NCBI GenBank assembly: GCA_019420345.1
Contig: JAHZHI010000001.1
Coordinates: 9,942 to 73,941 of the forward strand
Length of the DNA stretch: 64,000 nucleotides
Reading direction: 5' to 3'
DNA from: Peptococcaceae bacterium
GTDB lineage: Bacteria > Bacillota > Peptococcia > Peptococcales > Peptococcaceae
A model generated the notes under the pieces. It saw only the letters and a list, made by a program, of their open reading frames with translations. It made no database searches and was not told the origin of the DNA. The translations under genes were made by a program, and so were the position numbers. Position 1 is the stretch's first letter; each line of letters opens with the position of its first letter. Shown piece by piece: positions 1-8,578 of the stretch.

Positions 1-2930
1 TTGTCGTACCAGCCGCCAAAAGTGTAGCCAGCACGAGTTGGGTCTTCTGATACAGTGACTGTATCACCGCTGTTGGCATATTTATAACTGTTATCCTCCT
101 CATTGCCGGTGTTGGCGTTAAAGGTCACCTGAACAACAACTTTATGCGTTGAGTCAAGGGTTGGTGCCGCATCTTTATCATGCTCGCTCAAATTCTGACG
201 CCATGGGGCATCTGCCTGATTCTGATTCAGCAGCCACGCCACCTCACCGGAGGTGTATTGTTCAACGGTTTTCTCTGTCGCTTCACCACTGCCACCGCCA
301 ATACCGTTGTTGGCAGTGTCTTGCAGCCAGTAGCAGTTCGTGATGCTTCTATAGTTCTGCCCACAGATGCCGCCGACAAAGGTGACGTCGCCGCTGCCAG
401 TGACAGTGCCAATGTTGCTGCAGCTTGTGAGGCTGCTATGGTTCCTCCCACAGATGCCGCCGATGGTGCTGTCGTTACCGCTGCCAGTAACATCGCCGCT
501 GTTGCTGCAGTTTGTGATGCTGCCCTCGTTCTGCCCGCAAATGCCGCCGATATTGTTATTGTCACCTCTGCCTTCGACAGGGCCGCTATTGCTGCAGCTT
601 ATGAGGCTGCTATGGTTCCTCCCACAGATGCCGCCAACATTACTGCTGTCGCCAGCGACAGAGCTGCTATTGCTGCAATATGCAACGGTGCCATTGTTAG
701 TCCCACAGATGCCGCCGACATCCCCGCTGCCACTGACACTGCCGCTGTTGCTGCAGCTTGTAATGGTGCCGCTATAGTTATACCCGCAAATGCCACCGAC
801 GTAACCGTGGCCAGTGACAGTGCCACTATTGATGCAGTTTGTGATACTGCCACCATCATTTCCTCCGCAGATGCCACCAACATAGGCCAGACCTCCACTG
901 TAGCTGCTATTATTGAAGTAGCTGTCGGCCAGGGTGAGATTTTGTACGCTGCCATTAGTGATCATACAGCCAAATAAGCCTACATACTGTGCTGTAGAAT
1001 TGTTGATATACAGCCCGCTGATGGTGTGTCCCTTGCCGTCAAAGGTGCCGGTGTAGTGATTGATATATTCGTTGCCAATTGGCGTCCATTGAGTGAAACT
1101 GCTGCCATCGCTGTTGAGTTCCCCGTCCTTATTCAGCACATTCTCATTGATGGTAATATCCACCGTCAGCACCGCGTTGGCGGCGGTATTTTGTGGTGTT
1201 CCATCTGTCAATGTGCCATTGACCAGCCCGGCGAACCAATACAGCTGCCCAGCGTTTTTGATTTGATAGGTGCCTGCCTCATCTTGCGTGGCTGGCTCAT
1301 AACTGCCGCAAGTGCAGAAGCCATTTTCATAGACATGTCCATCATTGGTATATTCATTATCCCTATATTCAACAATATTATGGGTTTGGCAAAGAGTTGG
1401 TACAACATCTATATCTTCGCCCGTGAGATTCTGCCGCCATGTATTATTTCCCAGCCCCTGATTCAGCAGCCACGCCACCTCGCCGGAGGCGTATTGTTCA
1501 ACGGTTTTCTCTGTCGCTTCGCCACTGCCACCGCCAATACCGTTGTTGGCAGTGTCTTGCAGCCAGTAACAGTTTGTAATGCTGCCATCATTCTTCCCGC
1601 AGATGCCGCTGCCACTAACTTTGCCGGTGTTGCTGCAGCTCGTAATGGTGCTTCCCTTGTTCAGCCCGCAGATGCCGCCGACATCCCCGCTGCCACTGAC
1701 GTTACCGCTGTTGCTGCAACTCGTAATGGTGACTCCCTTGTTCAGCCCGCAGATGCCGCCGACATCACCGCTGCCACTGACACTGCCGCTGTTGCTGCAG
1801 CTCGTAATGGTGCTTCCCTTGTTCAGCCCGCAGATGCCGCCGACAGAACCGCTGCCAGTGACGTTACCACTGTTGTTGCTTCCAGTGAAAGTGCCAATGT
1901 TGCTGCAGTTCTTGATGCTGCCATTGCTACTGATCGTCCCGCAGATACCACCGACAAACGACTCGCCGGCGCCGCTGCTACTGACACTGCCGCTATTGCT
2001 GCAACTCGTAATGGTGCTTCCGTTGTTCAGCCCGCAGATGCCGCCGACATCCCCACTGCCAGTGACAGCGCCGCTGTTGTTGCAGCTTGTGATGCAGATC
2101 TCACCTTTCTTGAGGCTGCTGTTATACCCGCAGATGCCGCCGACATCCCCGCTGCCGGTGACACTGCCGCTGTTGCTGCAGCTTGTGATGCAGATCTCAC
2201 CGCTCTTAGAGCTGTAGTTATACCCGCAGATGCCGCCGACATAAGCGTCACTGCCAGTGCCAGTAACAGTGCCGTTGTTGCTGCAGCTTGTGATGGTGCC
2301 ATTGTTATACCCGCAGATGCCACCGACATAAGCGTCACTGCCAGTGCCAGTAACAGTGCCGTTGTTGCTGCAGCTTGTGATGATGCCTTTGTTATACCCA
2401 CAGATGCCACCAACAGAACCGATAGACTGGTCGCTGCTATTGCTACTATTGATGTAGCTGTCGGCCAGGTTGAGGTCTTGCACAGTGCCGCCTTCGCCGA
2501 TATAGCCAAATAAGCCGATGTTCTGTGCATCGGAATCGATATACAGCCCGCTGATGGTTTTATCGTTGCCGTCAAAGGTGCCGGTGTAAGGCTTGCTGCT
2601 ATCGCCGATTGGCGTCCAAACATTTGTCGGTGTGCCATTGAGGGTGCCATCGCTATTAAGCACATCCTTGTTGATGATGATATCTCCCGTTAACACTGCG
2701 CAGGCGTCTAAATCCTGTTCTACATCCGTCAGCGTGCCATTGACCAGCCCGGCGAACCAATACAGTTCCCCAGCGTCGCTGATTTGATAGGGATTCCCAG
2801 TTGAGCCATCACCTAGCGTCGGCTTTGTTGCTGTCACATCTGCCCACGCTGCCGATGGATGCGCCAGCAGCACGGCGCCGCAGAGCAGGGCCAGAATGAG
2901 CAGGCCTTGAATAAATCGTCGTTTTCTCAT
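1..2930 (-). CDS. Secreted GLUG-repeat surface protein, two modules plus InlB-type repeat (3' end outside window)
   Basis: Minus-strand reading frame open from the ATG at 2930 to the window edge (976 codons seen, no stop). An AAAGGAGG site lies 7 nt upstream of the ATG. Residues 1-30 are a signal peptide (basic MRKRRF, hydrophobic core, AAWA cleavage site). Two homologous modules follow, at about residues 35-500 and 540-915. Each starts with a block containing LYWFAGLVNGTLTD, carries GLUG-type repeats of roughly 25-30 residues built on VGGICGYN...ITSCSNSG, and ends with a shared NCYWLQDTANNGIGGG block. I count about 10 repeats in the first module and 7 in the second. After residue 925 comes an InlB/Flg_new-like repeat (VTFNANTGN, YTFGGWYD). 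Family knowledge: GLUG repeats occur in secreted bacterial surface proteins and adhesins. Almost every repeat has two cysteines, which is unusual. The wall anchor, if any, lies beyond the window. Function as an adhesin is inferred. Confidence 0.88.
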   Translation of the reverse strand, partial: MRKRRFIQGLLILALLCGAVLLAHPSAAWADVTATKPTLGDGSTGNPYQISDAGELYWFAGLVNGTLTDVEQDLDACAVLTGDIIINKDVLNSDGTLNGTPTNVWTPIGDSSKPYTGTFDGNDKTISGLYIDSDAQNIGLFGYIGEGGTVQDLNLADSYINSSNSSDQSIGSVGGICGYNKGIITSCSNNGTVTGTGSDAYVGGICGYNNGTITSCSNNGTVTGTGSDAYVGGICGYNYSSKSGEICITSCSNSGSVTGSGDVGGICGYNSSLKKGEICITSCNNSGAVTGSGDVGGICGLNNGSTITSCSNSGSVSSSGAGESFVGGICGTISSNGSIKNCSNIGTFTGSNNSGNVTGSGSVGGICGLNKGSTITSCSNSGSVSGSGDVGGICGLNKGVTITSCSNSGNVSGSGDVGGICGLNKGSTITSCSNTGKVSGSGICGKNDGSITNCYWLQDTANNGIGGGSGEATEKTVEQYASGEVAWLLNQGLGNNTWRQNLTGEDIDVVPTLCQTHNIVEYRDNEYTNDGHVYENGFCTCGSYEPATQDEAGTYQIKNAGQLYWFAGLVNGTLTDGTPQNTAANAVLTVDITINENVLNKDGELNSDGSSFTQWTPIGNEYINHYTGTFDGKGHTISGLYINNSTAQYVGLFGCMITNGSVQNLTLADSYFNNSSYSGGLAYVGGICGGNDGGSITNCINSGTVTGHGYVGGICGYNYSGTITSCSNSGSVSGSGDVGGICGTNNGTVAYCSNSSSVAGDSSNVGGICGRNHSSLISCSNSGPVEGRGDNNNIGGICGQNEGSITNCSNSGDVTGSGNDSTIGGICGRNHSSLTSCSNIGTVTGSGDVTFVGGICGQNYRSITNCYWLQDTANNGIGGGSGEATEKTVEQYTSGEVAWLLNQNQADAPWRQNLSEHDKDAAPTLDSTHKVVVQVTFNANTGNEEDNSYKYANSGDTVTVSEDPTRAGYTFGGWYD

Positions 2931-3031
2931 GATTGTTTCCTCCTTTTTATGTCCTCGCATATCGTCGTTGCCCTTCGCCGTCGATCAGGGGCTGCCCCCT
3001 TTCTCAAACACAGCAGGAATGATTATTCTTC

Positions 3032-3037
3032 ATTGTA
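3032..3037 (-). promoter_or_regulatory. Possible -10 box for the GLUG-repeat gene
   Basis: TACAAT on the minus strand, about 100 nt upstream of the ATG at 2930. No convincing -35 hexamer is present 17 bp upstream, so this is a weak prediction. Confidence 0.35.
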
Positions 3038-3093
3038 CCAAAGAAAAAAACACCTGGGTATCAGCCGTTTTGAGGCCAAAAAGTATGAGTGCT

Positions 3094-3124
3094 GCGCAAA
3101 GCCGCGCCCAGACTGGCTTTGCGC
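3094..3124. repeat. 10-bp inverted repeat (GCGCAAAGCC / GGCTTTGCGC)
   Basis: Perfect 10-bp arms at 3094-3103 and 3115-3124 with an 11-nt loop. There is no T-run next to it on either strand, so it is not a standard terminator. It lies upstream of the candidate promoter of the GLUG-repeat gene and could be a protein-binding dyad or an RNA stem. Confidence 0.5.
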
Positions 3125-3239
3125 GGGCGGGTTCTGACAAAATTTTTTCAATTTTTTTGCAACACGGCGTTTTTTCCACTCGATACCCAAAATAACGCCC
3201 CCGCCCTTGCAATGATGGAGCGCATCCACACAGAGCCTT

Positions 3240-3480
3240 GACAAGTTCTCATGAGGTTCTTGGCCTTTTCCCGACACCTGCTGCCCGGCTCTATGCTAGA
3301 ATAACGGTGTCAGTTGGGTTGCGTTTTTTCTCCCTTTTTTCATTACCCGGCTGCACACACAATTCGTTTGCATTGAAACGGTCGGCAGTGAGGCGTTTTC
3401 CTCCCCTTTTTCGCCAGCGCCGACTGTCAAGAGTCCGAAAGAAAACAGCAGCGCCTCTCCCGCTGCTGTTTTTCTTTTGC
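3240..3480 (+). other. Gene-poor region with stem-loops; possible short plus-strand RNA
   Basis: The 627-bp gap 2931-3557 has no credible protein gene. On the plus strand a TATGCTAGAAT stretch (3292-3302) could be a -10 box, without a good -35. A long-armed stem with paired GTCGGC/GCCGAC and GGCG/CGCC segments lies at about 3381-3428. A strong hairpin (AACAGCAGCG/CGCTGCTGTT) with a T-rich tail ends at about 3477. Together these could form a non-coding RNA of about 170 nt, but the sequence matches no RNA family I recognise. Confidence 0.25.
3442..3478 (+). terminator. Hairpin with T-rich tail, best on the plus strand
   Basis: Near-perfect 12-bp stem (AAAACAGCAGCG / CGCTGCTGTTTT) with a 7-nt loop, followed on the plus strand by TTTTTCTTTT. 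It can also act on the minus strand as a second terminator behind the LuxR-type gene. Confidence 0.65.
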
Positions 3481-3483
3481 GCA

Positions 3484-3513
3484 CAAAAACGACGGCCCCG
3501 AAGGACCGTCGTT
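3484..3513 (-). terminator. Terminator of the LuxR-type regulator
   Basis: Ten-pair stem capped by a TTCG tetraloop (arms ACGACGGTCC and GGGCCGTCGT on the minus strand), followed by TTTTT. It lies about 45 nt past the stop at 3558. Confidence 0.85.
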
Positions 3514-3557
3514 TTCTATTGTATTGTTTTGTCAGAACCCGAACGCCTGGATGCCGT

Positions 3558-4706
3558 TCAGCGCAGCATGTAGCGGTCGAGGTCTTTGCGATATTGTATG
3601 CCAAGCTTGCGAAAAGCGTTGGAAAGGTGGCTTTTGACGGTGTGCAGCGACAGGCTCAGGTGATCGGCGATTTCCTGGTTGCTCCAGCCGTGGGCGGCGA
3701 GCATGCAGATGGAAAATTCGGTAGTACTGAGGTTGTCGGCCACGTCCTCGCCGGTGATGGGGTTGTGCACCTGACGCCAGCCGGCGGAAAAGCGATAGGT
3801 GATGTCGATGATACGCTTGAAGTCGTCGGGCCAGCGCGGCTTGATGACGGCTTCGAGCATGCCGCCGAGCAGGCCGTGGTGCTCGCCAAAGCCTTCGATG
3901 AGGTCGTCGGGCTGGGCGATGTTCCAGGCGGCGAGCAGGTGGTGTTCGGCCAGAGGCAGGTTTTTCTGGGTGACGGCGTTCATCACCGCGACGAGGTGCA
4001 GATAAATGACCGGGATGGGGTAGGTGTCCGGCTCGATGGAAAGAGCCGTTTCCACGATGCCAAGGCTTTTGGCGTGGTCGCCTTGGAGGTAGGTGTGGTG
4101 CGCCTGCACATAGAGAGCAAACTGGCGCAGCCCAGGCGGCAGGTGGCGCAGGGTGTCGCGGAGGTCGTCGGCATCGGCCAAAGGCGGCAGGTGCAGCAGC
4201 ACGGATGCCGTGGTGGCAATGAAAACGGCGGCGGCGTGCAGGCTGGGCGAGGCGGCGACGGCAGGATCGTCGAGGCTGGCACGCACTTGTTCCAAGGCGC
4301 GGCGCACACGATGGGGCTGGCCCAGGGTGAGGTTGGCGTAGGCGTAGATCAGGCAGGCCGACAGGCGCAGCGCCGCATCAGGATGGGAAAGATACAGCTC
4401 GGCGGCACAGGCAGCTTCTTCGGCGTGGCCGCTGAAATAATAAAACTCTGCCAGGGCAATGTTGCGCAGGTGCTCGTCGGCAATGGCTTCGACGGTGTCG
4501 AGGCAGTGGCCTGGGACAAAGGCGGTGTTCATCAGGGGCATGGGCAGGTAGGCGGTGTGCGGCGGCGGCGTTGTGTCGGCAGGGATGACCCAGCCGTCGG
4601 CGTGCTCGACAGCGCCGGGCAGGCGCCCGCTTTGGCAGAGACGTTCGAGCCAGTCCACAGCGCAGTGCCATTGGGACGCTGCCTGCTGCACAGTGATGTA
4701 AGCCAT
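3558..4706 (-). CDS. LuxR-family regulator with N-terminal HTH_17-like domain and helical middle
   Basis: 382 residues starting at the ATG at 4706, chosen because GAGGAGGAC sits 6-8 nt upstream; the frame stays open 31 codons further but without a ribosome site. Residues 326-382 are a GerE/LuxR helix-turn-helix (LSTTEFSICML, SNQEIADHLSLSLHTVKSHL). The first 50 residues (YITVQQAASQWHCAVDWLERL) resemble the MerR/excisionase-type HTH_17 domain. The middle, about 60-300, is alanine- and leucine-rich and helical, like the tetratricopeptide-type sensor region of MalT-like regulators, but no P-loop is present. There is no receiver domain. The gene is monocistronic, with its own promoter and terminator. 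Its target is unknown; the downstream GLUG-repeat gene on the same strand is one candidate by position only. Confidence 0.8.
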   Translation of the reverse strand: MAYITVQQAASQWHCAVDWLERLCQSGRLPGAVEHADGWVIPADTTPPPHTAYLPMPLMNTAFVPGHCLDTVEAIADEHLRNIALAEFYYFSGHAEEAACAAELYLSHPDAALRLSACLIYAYANLTLGQPHRVRRALEQVRASLDDPAVAASPSLHAAAVFIATTASVLLHLPPLADADDLRDTLRHLPPGLRQFALYVQAHHTYLQGDHAKSLGIVETALSIEPDTYPIPVIYLHLVAVMNAVTQKNLPLAEHHLLAAWNIAQPDDLIEGFGEHHGLLGGMLEAVIKPRWPDDFKRIIDITYRFSAGWRQVHNPITGEDVADNLSTTEFSICMLAAHGWSNQEIADHLSLSLHTVKSHLSNAFRKLGIQYRKDLDRYMLR

Positions 4707-4739
4707 GATGATGTCCTCCTCTACGTAATGGTTGCTTTT

Positions 4740-4768
4740 ATTATACCTTTTTTTGAGAACAGGCGCAA
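4740..4768 (-). promoter_or_regulatory. Promoter of the LuxR-type regulator
   Basis: Minus-strand TTGCGC (4763-4768), 17-bp spacer, TATAAT (4740-4745), about 30 nt upstream of the ATG at 4706. Confidence 0.7.
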
Positions 4769-4788
4769 ACACCAGCCCACTCTGCCAC

Positions 4789-4820
4789 GAAAAAAACACC
4801 CCCGCGCTGGCGAGGGTGTT
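4789..4820 (-). terminator. Terminator of the purine operon
   Basis: Minus-strand stem AACACCCTCGC / GCGGGGGTGTT with a 4-nt loop, followed by a run of T residues, 12 nt past the purL stop. Confidence 0.85.
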
Positions 4821-4831
4821 GGGTGATGCGA

Positions 4832-7800
4832 TTAGAGTTTGAAGTAGTTGACACCGTTTTGGAAAATCGGCTGGATCTTGTTGCCAGGAATGTTCTTGGC
4901 GATGTTGGTGCCAACGCGTTCGCTGTGGCCCATTTTGCCGAGGATGCGGCCGTCAGGGCTGGTGAGCCCTTCGATGGCGGCATAGGAACCATTGATGTTG
5001 TATGGCATGTCGAGGCGGGTGTTGCCGTCCATGTCGACATACTGGGTGACCACCTGGTTGTTGGCAAAGAGGCCTTTGAGGGTGTCTTCACCGGCAACGA
5101 AGCGCCCTTCCCCATGTGAGAATGGGATCTGGTAGGTGGTGCCAACGTCCATGCCGGCCAGCCATGGAGACTGGTTGCTCATGAGCTTGGTGAGGGCGTA
5201 TTTGGACTGATGGCGGCCGATGGTGTTGAAGGTCAGGGTGCAGTCGTTTTCGGTTGGGTCGATGATCTTGCCATATGGCAGGAGCCCGAGTTTCACTAGG
5301 GCCTGGAAGCCGTTGCAGATGCCGAGCATGAGGCCGTCGTTAACGGTGAGCAGGCGTTCGATGGCTTCTTTGAGGCGTTCGTTGCGGAAGAAGGCCGCAA
5401 TGTACTTGCCGGAGCCGTCTGGTTCGTCCCCGAAGGAGAAGCCGCCTGGCAGCACGAGCATTTGCGCGTCGCGCAGGGCTTTTTCCATGGCGTCGATGGA
5501 CGCTTGCAGGCGTTCGGTGGTGAGGTTGCCGATGACGATCGGTTCCACCTTGGCGCCGGCGCGTTCGAGGATGCGAGCGGTGTCGTATTCACAGTTGGTG
5601 CCTGGGAATACGGCGAGAACAGCCTTTGGTGCGCCGTCGAGCTTGCCGTTAAAATGGTAGGTCTTGGCTTCTTTGATGACCTGAGCGGCGTCTGGGGTGC
5701 CCTGGTAGTCGTTGTCGGAGACGGTTGGGTAGATGTCTTCGAGGGCATCGTTGTAGGCGCTGTCCATGGTCTTGAGGTCGACGGTGGCATCCGGCCAGGT
5801 GAAGGTGAAGCTGGTGGAGACGGTGCCAAGCAGGGTGGTGTCCATGTCGATGTCGTCGGCCAGTTCAAGCACGAGGGTGCCGACAGCTGGCTGGAACAGA
5901 GACTGGAAGTCGCCATCCTTGGCGAAGGTGACACCGAGATGGTTGCCGATGGCCATTTTGTAGAGGCCTTCCATCACGCCGCCCTGGCCAACGCTCCAAG
6001 CGGCAACGATTTTGCCGGCTTTGATGGCATCCTGGATGGTGTTGTAGAAGGTTTTGAAGGCGGCGCCGTCGACGCGGCCGTCGTCTTTGCGGGCCACAGA
6101 CACGGTGACGATCTGATGGCCGGCTTCTTTGAATTCAGGGCTGATGACGCGGTCAGCTTCGGAAATGGTGGTGGCGAAGCTGATCAGCGTTGGTGGCACG
6201 TCCATGTCTTCGAAGGAGCCGCTCATGGAGTCCTTGCCGCCGATGGCAGGGAGCTCGAGGTCACGCTGTGCAGCCAAAGCGCCGAGCAGGGCTTTGAATG
6301 GCTGGCCCCAGCGGGCAGGATCGTTCTTGATGCTGTGGAAGTATTCCTGCATGGAGAGATAAACGTCGTCGGTCATGGTGCCGGTGGAAATGAGCTTCAT
6401 GATGGATTCGAGGACGGAATGGTAAGCGCCCCAGAATTGGTTGGTGCTCATGGCATCTGGTGAGAAGCCATAGGCAAACATGCTGACGGTGTTGGTTTCC
6501 CCTTTAAGCACAGGAATCTTGGCCACCATGGTTTGAATTGGGGTGGCCTGGTATTTGCCGCCGAGTGGGAACAGCACGGTGCCAGCGCCGATGGTGGAGT
6601 CGAATTGTTCCACGAGGCCGGCCTTGGAGCAGACATTGAGCCCAGCGAGGTGCTGTTTCATGGCTTCGGCCTTGTCTTCTGGCACGGTGACGGTCTGGTT
6701 GACGGCAGCGTCCTTGGTGGCGACAACCGTGGCTTCCTTGCGGGCGCCGGCAGAGTCGACAAAGGTGCGCGCCAGGTCAACGATGTGCTGACCGCGGTAT
6801 TCGATGATCATGCGGCCGGTGTCGGTGACGTCGGCCACGTTGGTGCATTCGAGGTTTTCTTCGTAGGCCATGGCCTGGAAGGCTTCCCAGTTTTCCTTGG
6901 CGATGACGCAGGCCATGCGTTCCTGAGATTCGGAGATGGCCAGCTCGGTGCCAGTGAGACCTTCGTATTTCTTAGGCACACGGTCGAGATAGATGTGCAG
7001 GCTGTCGGCCAATTCGCCGATGGCAACGGAGACGCCGCCAGCGCCGAAGTCGTTGCAGCGCTTGATCATGCGGGCGATTTCCGGACGACGGAACAGGCGC
7101 TGAATCTTGCGTTCTTCGACAGGGTTCCCCTTCTGCACTTCTGCGCCGGAAGTTTCCAGCGAGTCGACGTTTTGGTTCTTGGAGGAACCGGTGGCGCCGC
7201 CGCAGCCGTCGCGGCCGGTTTTGCCGCCGAGGAGCACGACGATGTCGCCTGGTTCTGGGCGCTTGCGGACGATGTTTTCAGCAGGCGCTGCAGCAACCAC
7301 AGCCCCTACTTCCATGCGCTTGGCTTCGTAGCCAGGATGGTACACTTCGTCGACAATGCCGGTGGCCATGCCGATCTGGTTGCCGTAGGAAGAAAAGCCC
7401 TTGGCAGCCAGGGTGCAGATTTTGCGCTGTGGCAGCTTGCCTTTGAGGGTTTCCTCAATCGGCTTGCGTGGGTCGGCTGCGCCGGTCACGCGCATGCTCT
7501 GGTACACATAGCTGCGGCCGCTGAGCGGGTCACGAATGGCGCCGCCGAGACAGGTGGCCGCACCGCCGAACGGTTCGATTTCCGTAGGGTGGTTGTGGGT
7601 TTCGTTCTTGAACATGTAGATCCATGGCTCTTTGACGCCGTCGATGTCAACGTCGGCCTTGATGCTGCAGGCGTTGATTTCTTCGCTTTCGTCAAGATTG
7701 CGCACGAGGCCATGTTTCTTGAGGTATTTGGTGGAAATGGTGCCGAGGTCCATGAGGGAGATTGGCGGCCATTTTTCGCGGTCTGCGTAGACGTCGTCAC

Positions 7801-8566
7801 GCAGCGCGAGGTATTCGTCGTACACCTTCTGTACGGCCGGGTCTTCGATGGTTACATCGGTGATGACGGTATTAAAGGTGGTGTGACGGCAGTGGTCGGA
7901 CCAGTAGGTGTCGATCACTTTCAGTTCGGTTTCGGTTGGATCGCGCTGTTCCTCGATGAAGTAGCTCTGCAGGAAAGCGAGGTCGTCCACATCCATGGAC
8001 AGGCCATAGGCTTTGACGATGTCGGCGAGGCCGTCGCGGTCCGCAGCGATGAGGCCGGTCACCGTTGGCACAGTGTCAGCAGCTGGCGCTGGCTGTTCGA
8101 AGGCTTCTGGCTTTTCGAGGGCGGCCAGACGCGCTTCCACTGGGTTGACGAGGTAGTGTTCCACGGCCTTGATGTCGTCGGCGCTGAGGCTGCCGCTGAG
8201 CACATAGACGAGCGCGGTCTTAACGACTGGGCGTTCGCCGGTGACAACTTCGATGCACTGGGCGCAGGAATCGGCGCGCTGGTCGTACTGGCCAGGCAGC
8301 GGTTCCACAGCCAGGATGGTGTGATCGGCATAGGCTTCCGGCAGGGTTTCGGTGTAGATGGTGTCCACACGTGGTTCCGAAAGCACGAGGTTGCAAATTT
8401 GTTTGGTATCGAGCGCAGCCTGCAGGTCCAAGTCGTAGCGACGGATGATGCGCACATCGTCCAGGCCCTTCAGGCCCAGGTCGCGGCGCAGCGATTGCAG
8501 GAGCGCGGTGTTTTCTTCACGAAACTCTTCCTTGCGTTCCACAAAAAAGCGTTTGATTTCGCTCAT
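4832..8566 (-). CDS. purL: Phosphoribosylformylglycinamidine synthase, single-chain
   Basis: 1244 residues. It catalyses the fourth step of IMP synthesis: FGAR + glutamine + ATP to FGAM. The N-terminal PurS-like and linker regions precede two AIR-synthetase-type ATP domains (for example FKNETHNHPTEIEPFGGAAT and KDSMSG) and a class I glutaminase domain from about residue 975. The glutaminase triad is visible as Cys1084 (LGICNGFQ), His1214 and Glu1216 (MGHSERV). Because glutaminase and synthase are fused, no separate purQ or purS is needed. The length matches the roughly 1240-residue Firmicute clade of fused PurL. It is the last gene of the purine operon, 12 nt after purD, with AGGGGAG ahead of the ATG. 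Confidence 0.97.
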   Translation of the reverse strand: MSEIKRFFVERKEEFREENTALLQSLRRDLGLKGLDDVRIIRRYDLDLQAALDTKQICNLVLSEPRVDTIYTETLPEAYADHTILAVEPLPGQYDQRADSCAQCIEVVTGERPVVKTALVYVLSGSLSADDIKAVEHYLVNPVEARLAALEKPEAFEQPAPAADTVPTVTGLIAADRDGLADIVKAYGLSMDVDDLAFLQSYFIEEQRDPTETELKVIDTYWSDHCRHTTFNTVITDVTIEDPAVQKVYDEYLALRDDVYADREKWPPISLMDLGTISTKYLKKHGLVRNLDESEEINACSIKADVDIDGVKEPWIYMFKNETHNHPTEIEPFGGAATCLGGAIRDPLSGRSYVYQSMRVTGAADPRKPIEETLKGKLPQRKICTLAAKGFSSYGNQIGMATGIVDEVYHPGYEAKRMEVGAVVAAAPAENIVRKRPEPGDIVVLLGGKTGRDGCGGATGSSKNQNVDSLETSGAEVQKGNPVEERKIQRLFRRPEIARMIKRCNDFGAGGVSVAIGELADSLHIYLDRVPKKYEGLTGTELAISESQERMACVIAKENWEAFQAMAYEENLECTNVADVTDTGRMIIEYRGQHIVDLARTFVDSAGARKEATVVATKDAAVNQTVTVPEDKAEAMKQHLAGLNVCSKAGLVEQFDSTIGAGTVLFPLGGKYQATPIQTMVAKIPVLKGETNTVSMFAYGFSPDAMSTNQFWGAYHSVLESIMKLISTGTMTDDVYLSMQEYFHSIKNDPARWGQPFKALLGALAAQRDLELPAIGGKDSMSGSFEDMDVPPTLISFATTISEADRVISPEFKEAGHQIVTVSVARKDDGRVDGAAFKTFYNTIQDAIKAGKIVAAWSVGQGGVMEGLYKMAIGNHLGVTFAKDGDFQSLFQPAVGTLVLELADDIDMDTTLLGTVSTSFTFTWPDATVDLKTMDSAYNDALEDIYPTVSDNDYQGTPDAAQVIKEAKTYHFNGKLDGAPKAVLAVFPGTNCEYDTARILERAGAKVEPIVIGNLTTERLQASIDAMEKALRDAQMLVLPGGFSFGDEPDGSGKYIAAFFRNERLKEAIERLLTVNDGLMLGICNGFQALVKLGLLPYGKIIDPTENDCTLTFNTIGRHQSKYALTKLMSNQSPWLAGMDVGTTYQIPFSHGEGRFVAGEDTLKGLFANNQVVTQYVDMDGNTRLDMPYNINGSYAAIEGLTSPDGRILGKMGHSERVGTNIAKNIPGNKIQPIFQNGVNYFKL

Positions 8567-8578
8567 GTTGTTCTCCCC

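Noticed and set aside
300..2450. Regularly repeated DNA that could be taken for a CRISPR array
   Set aside because: The units are in frame, of variable spacing and diverged, and encode GLUG repeats; there are no identical palindromic repeats with unique spacers and no cas genes.
1026..2513. Long plus-strand open frame opposite the GLUG-repeat gene
   Set aside because: It is the antisense of the repetitive surface protein: alanine/aspartate-rich, starts with GTG without a ribosome site and has no family match. The same applies to 180-977 plus.
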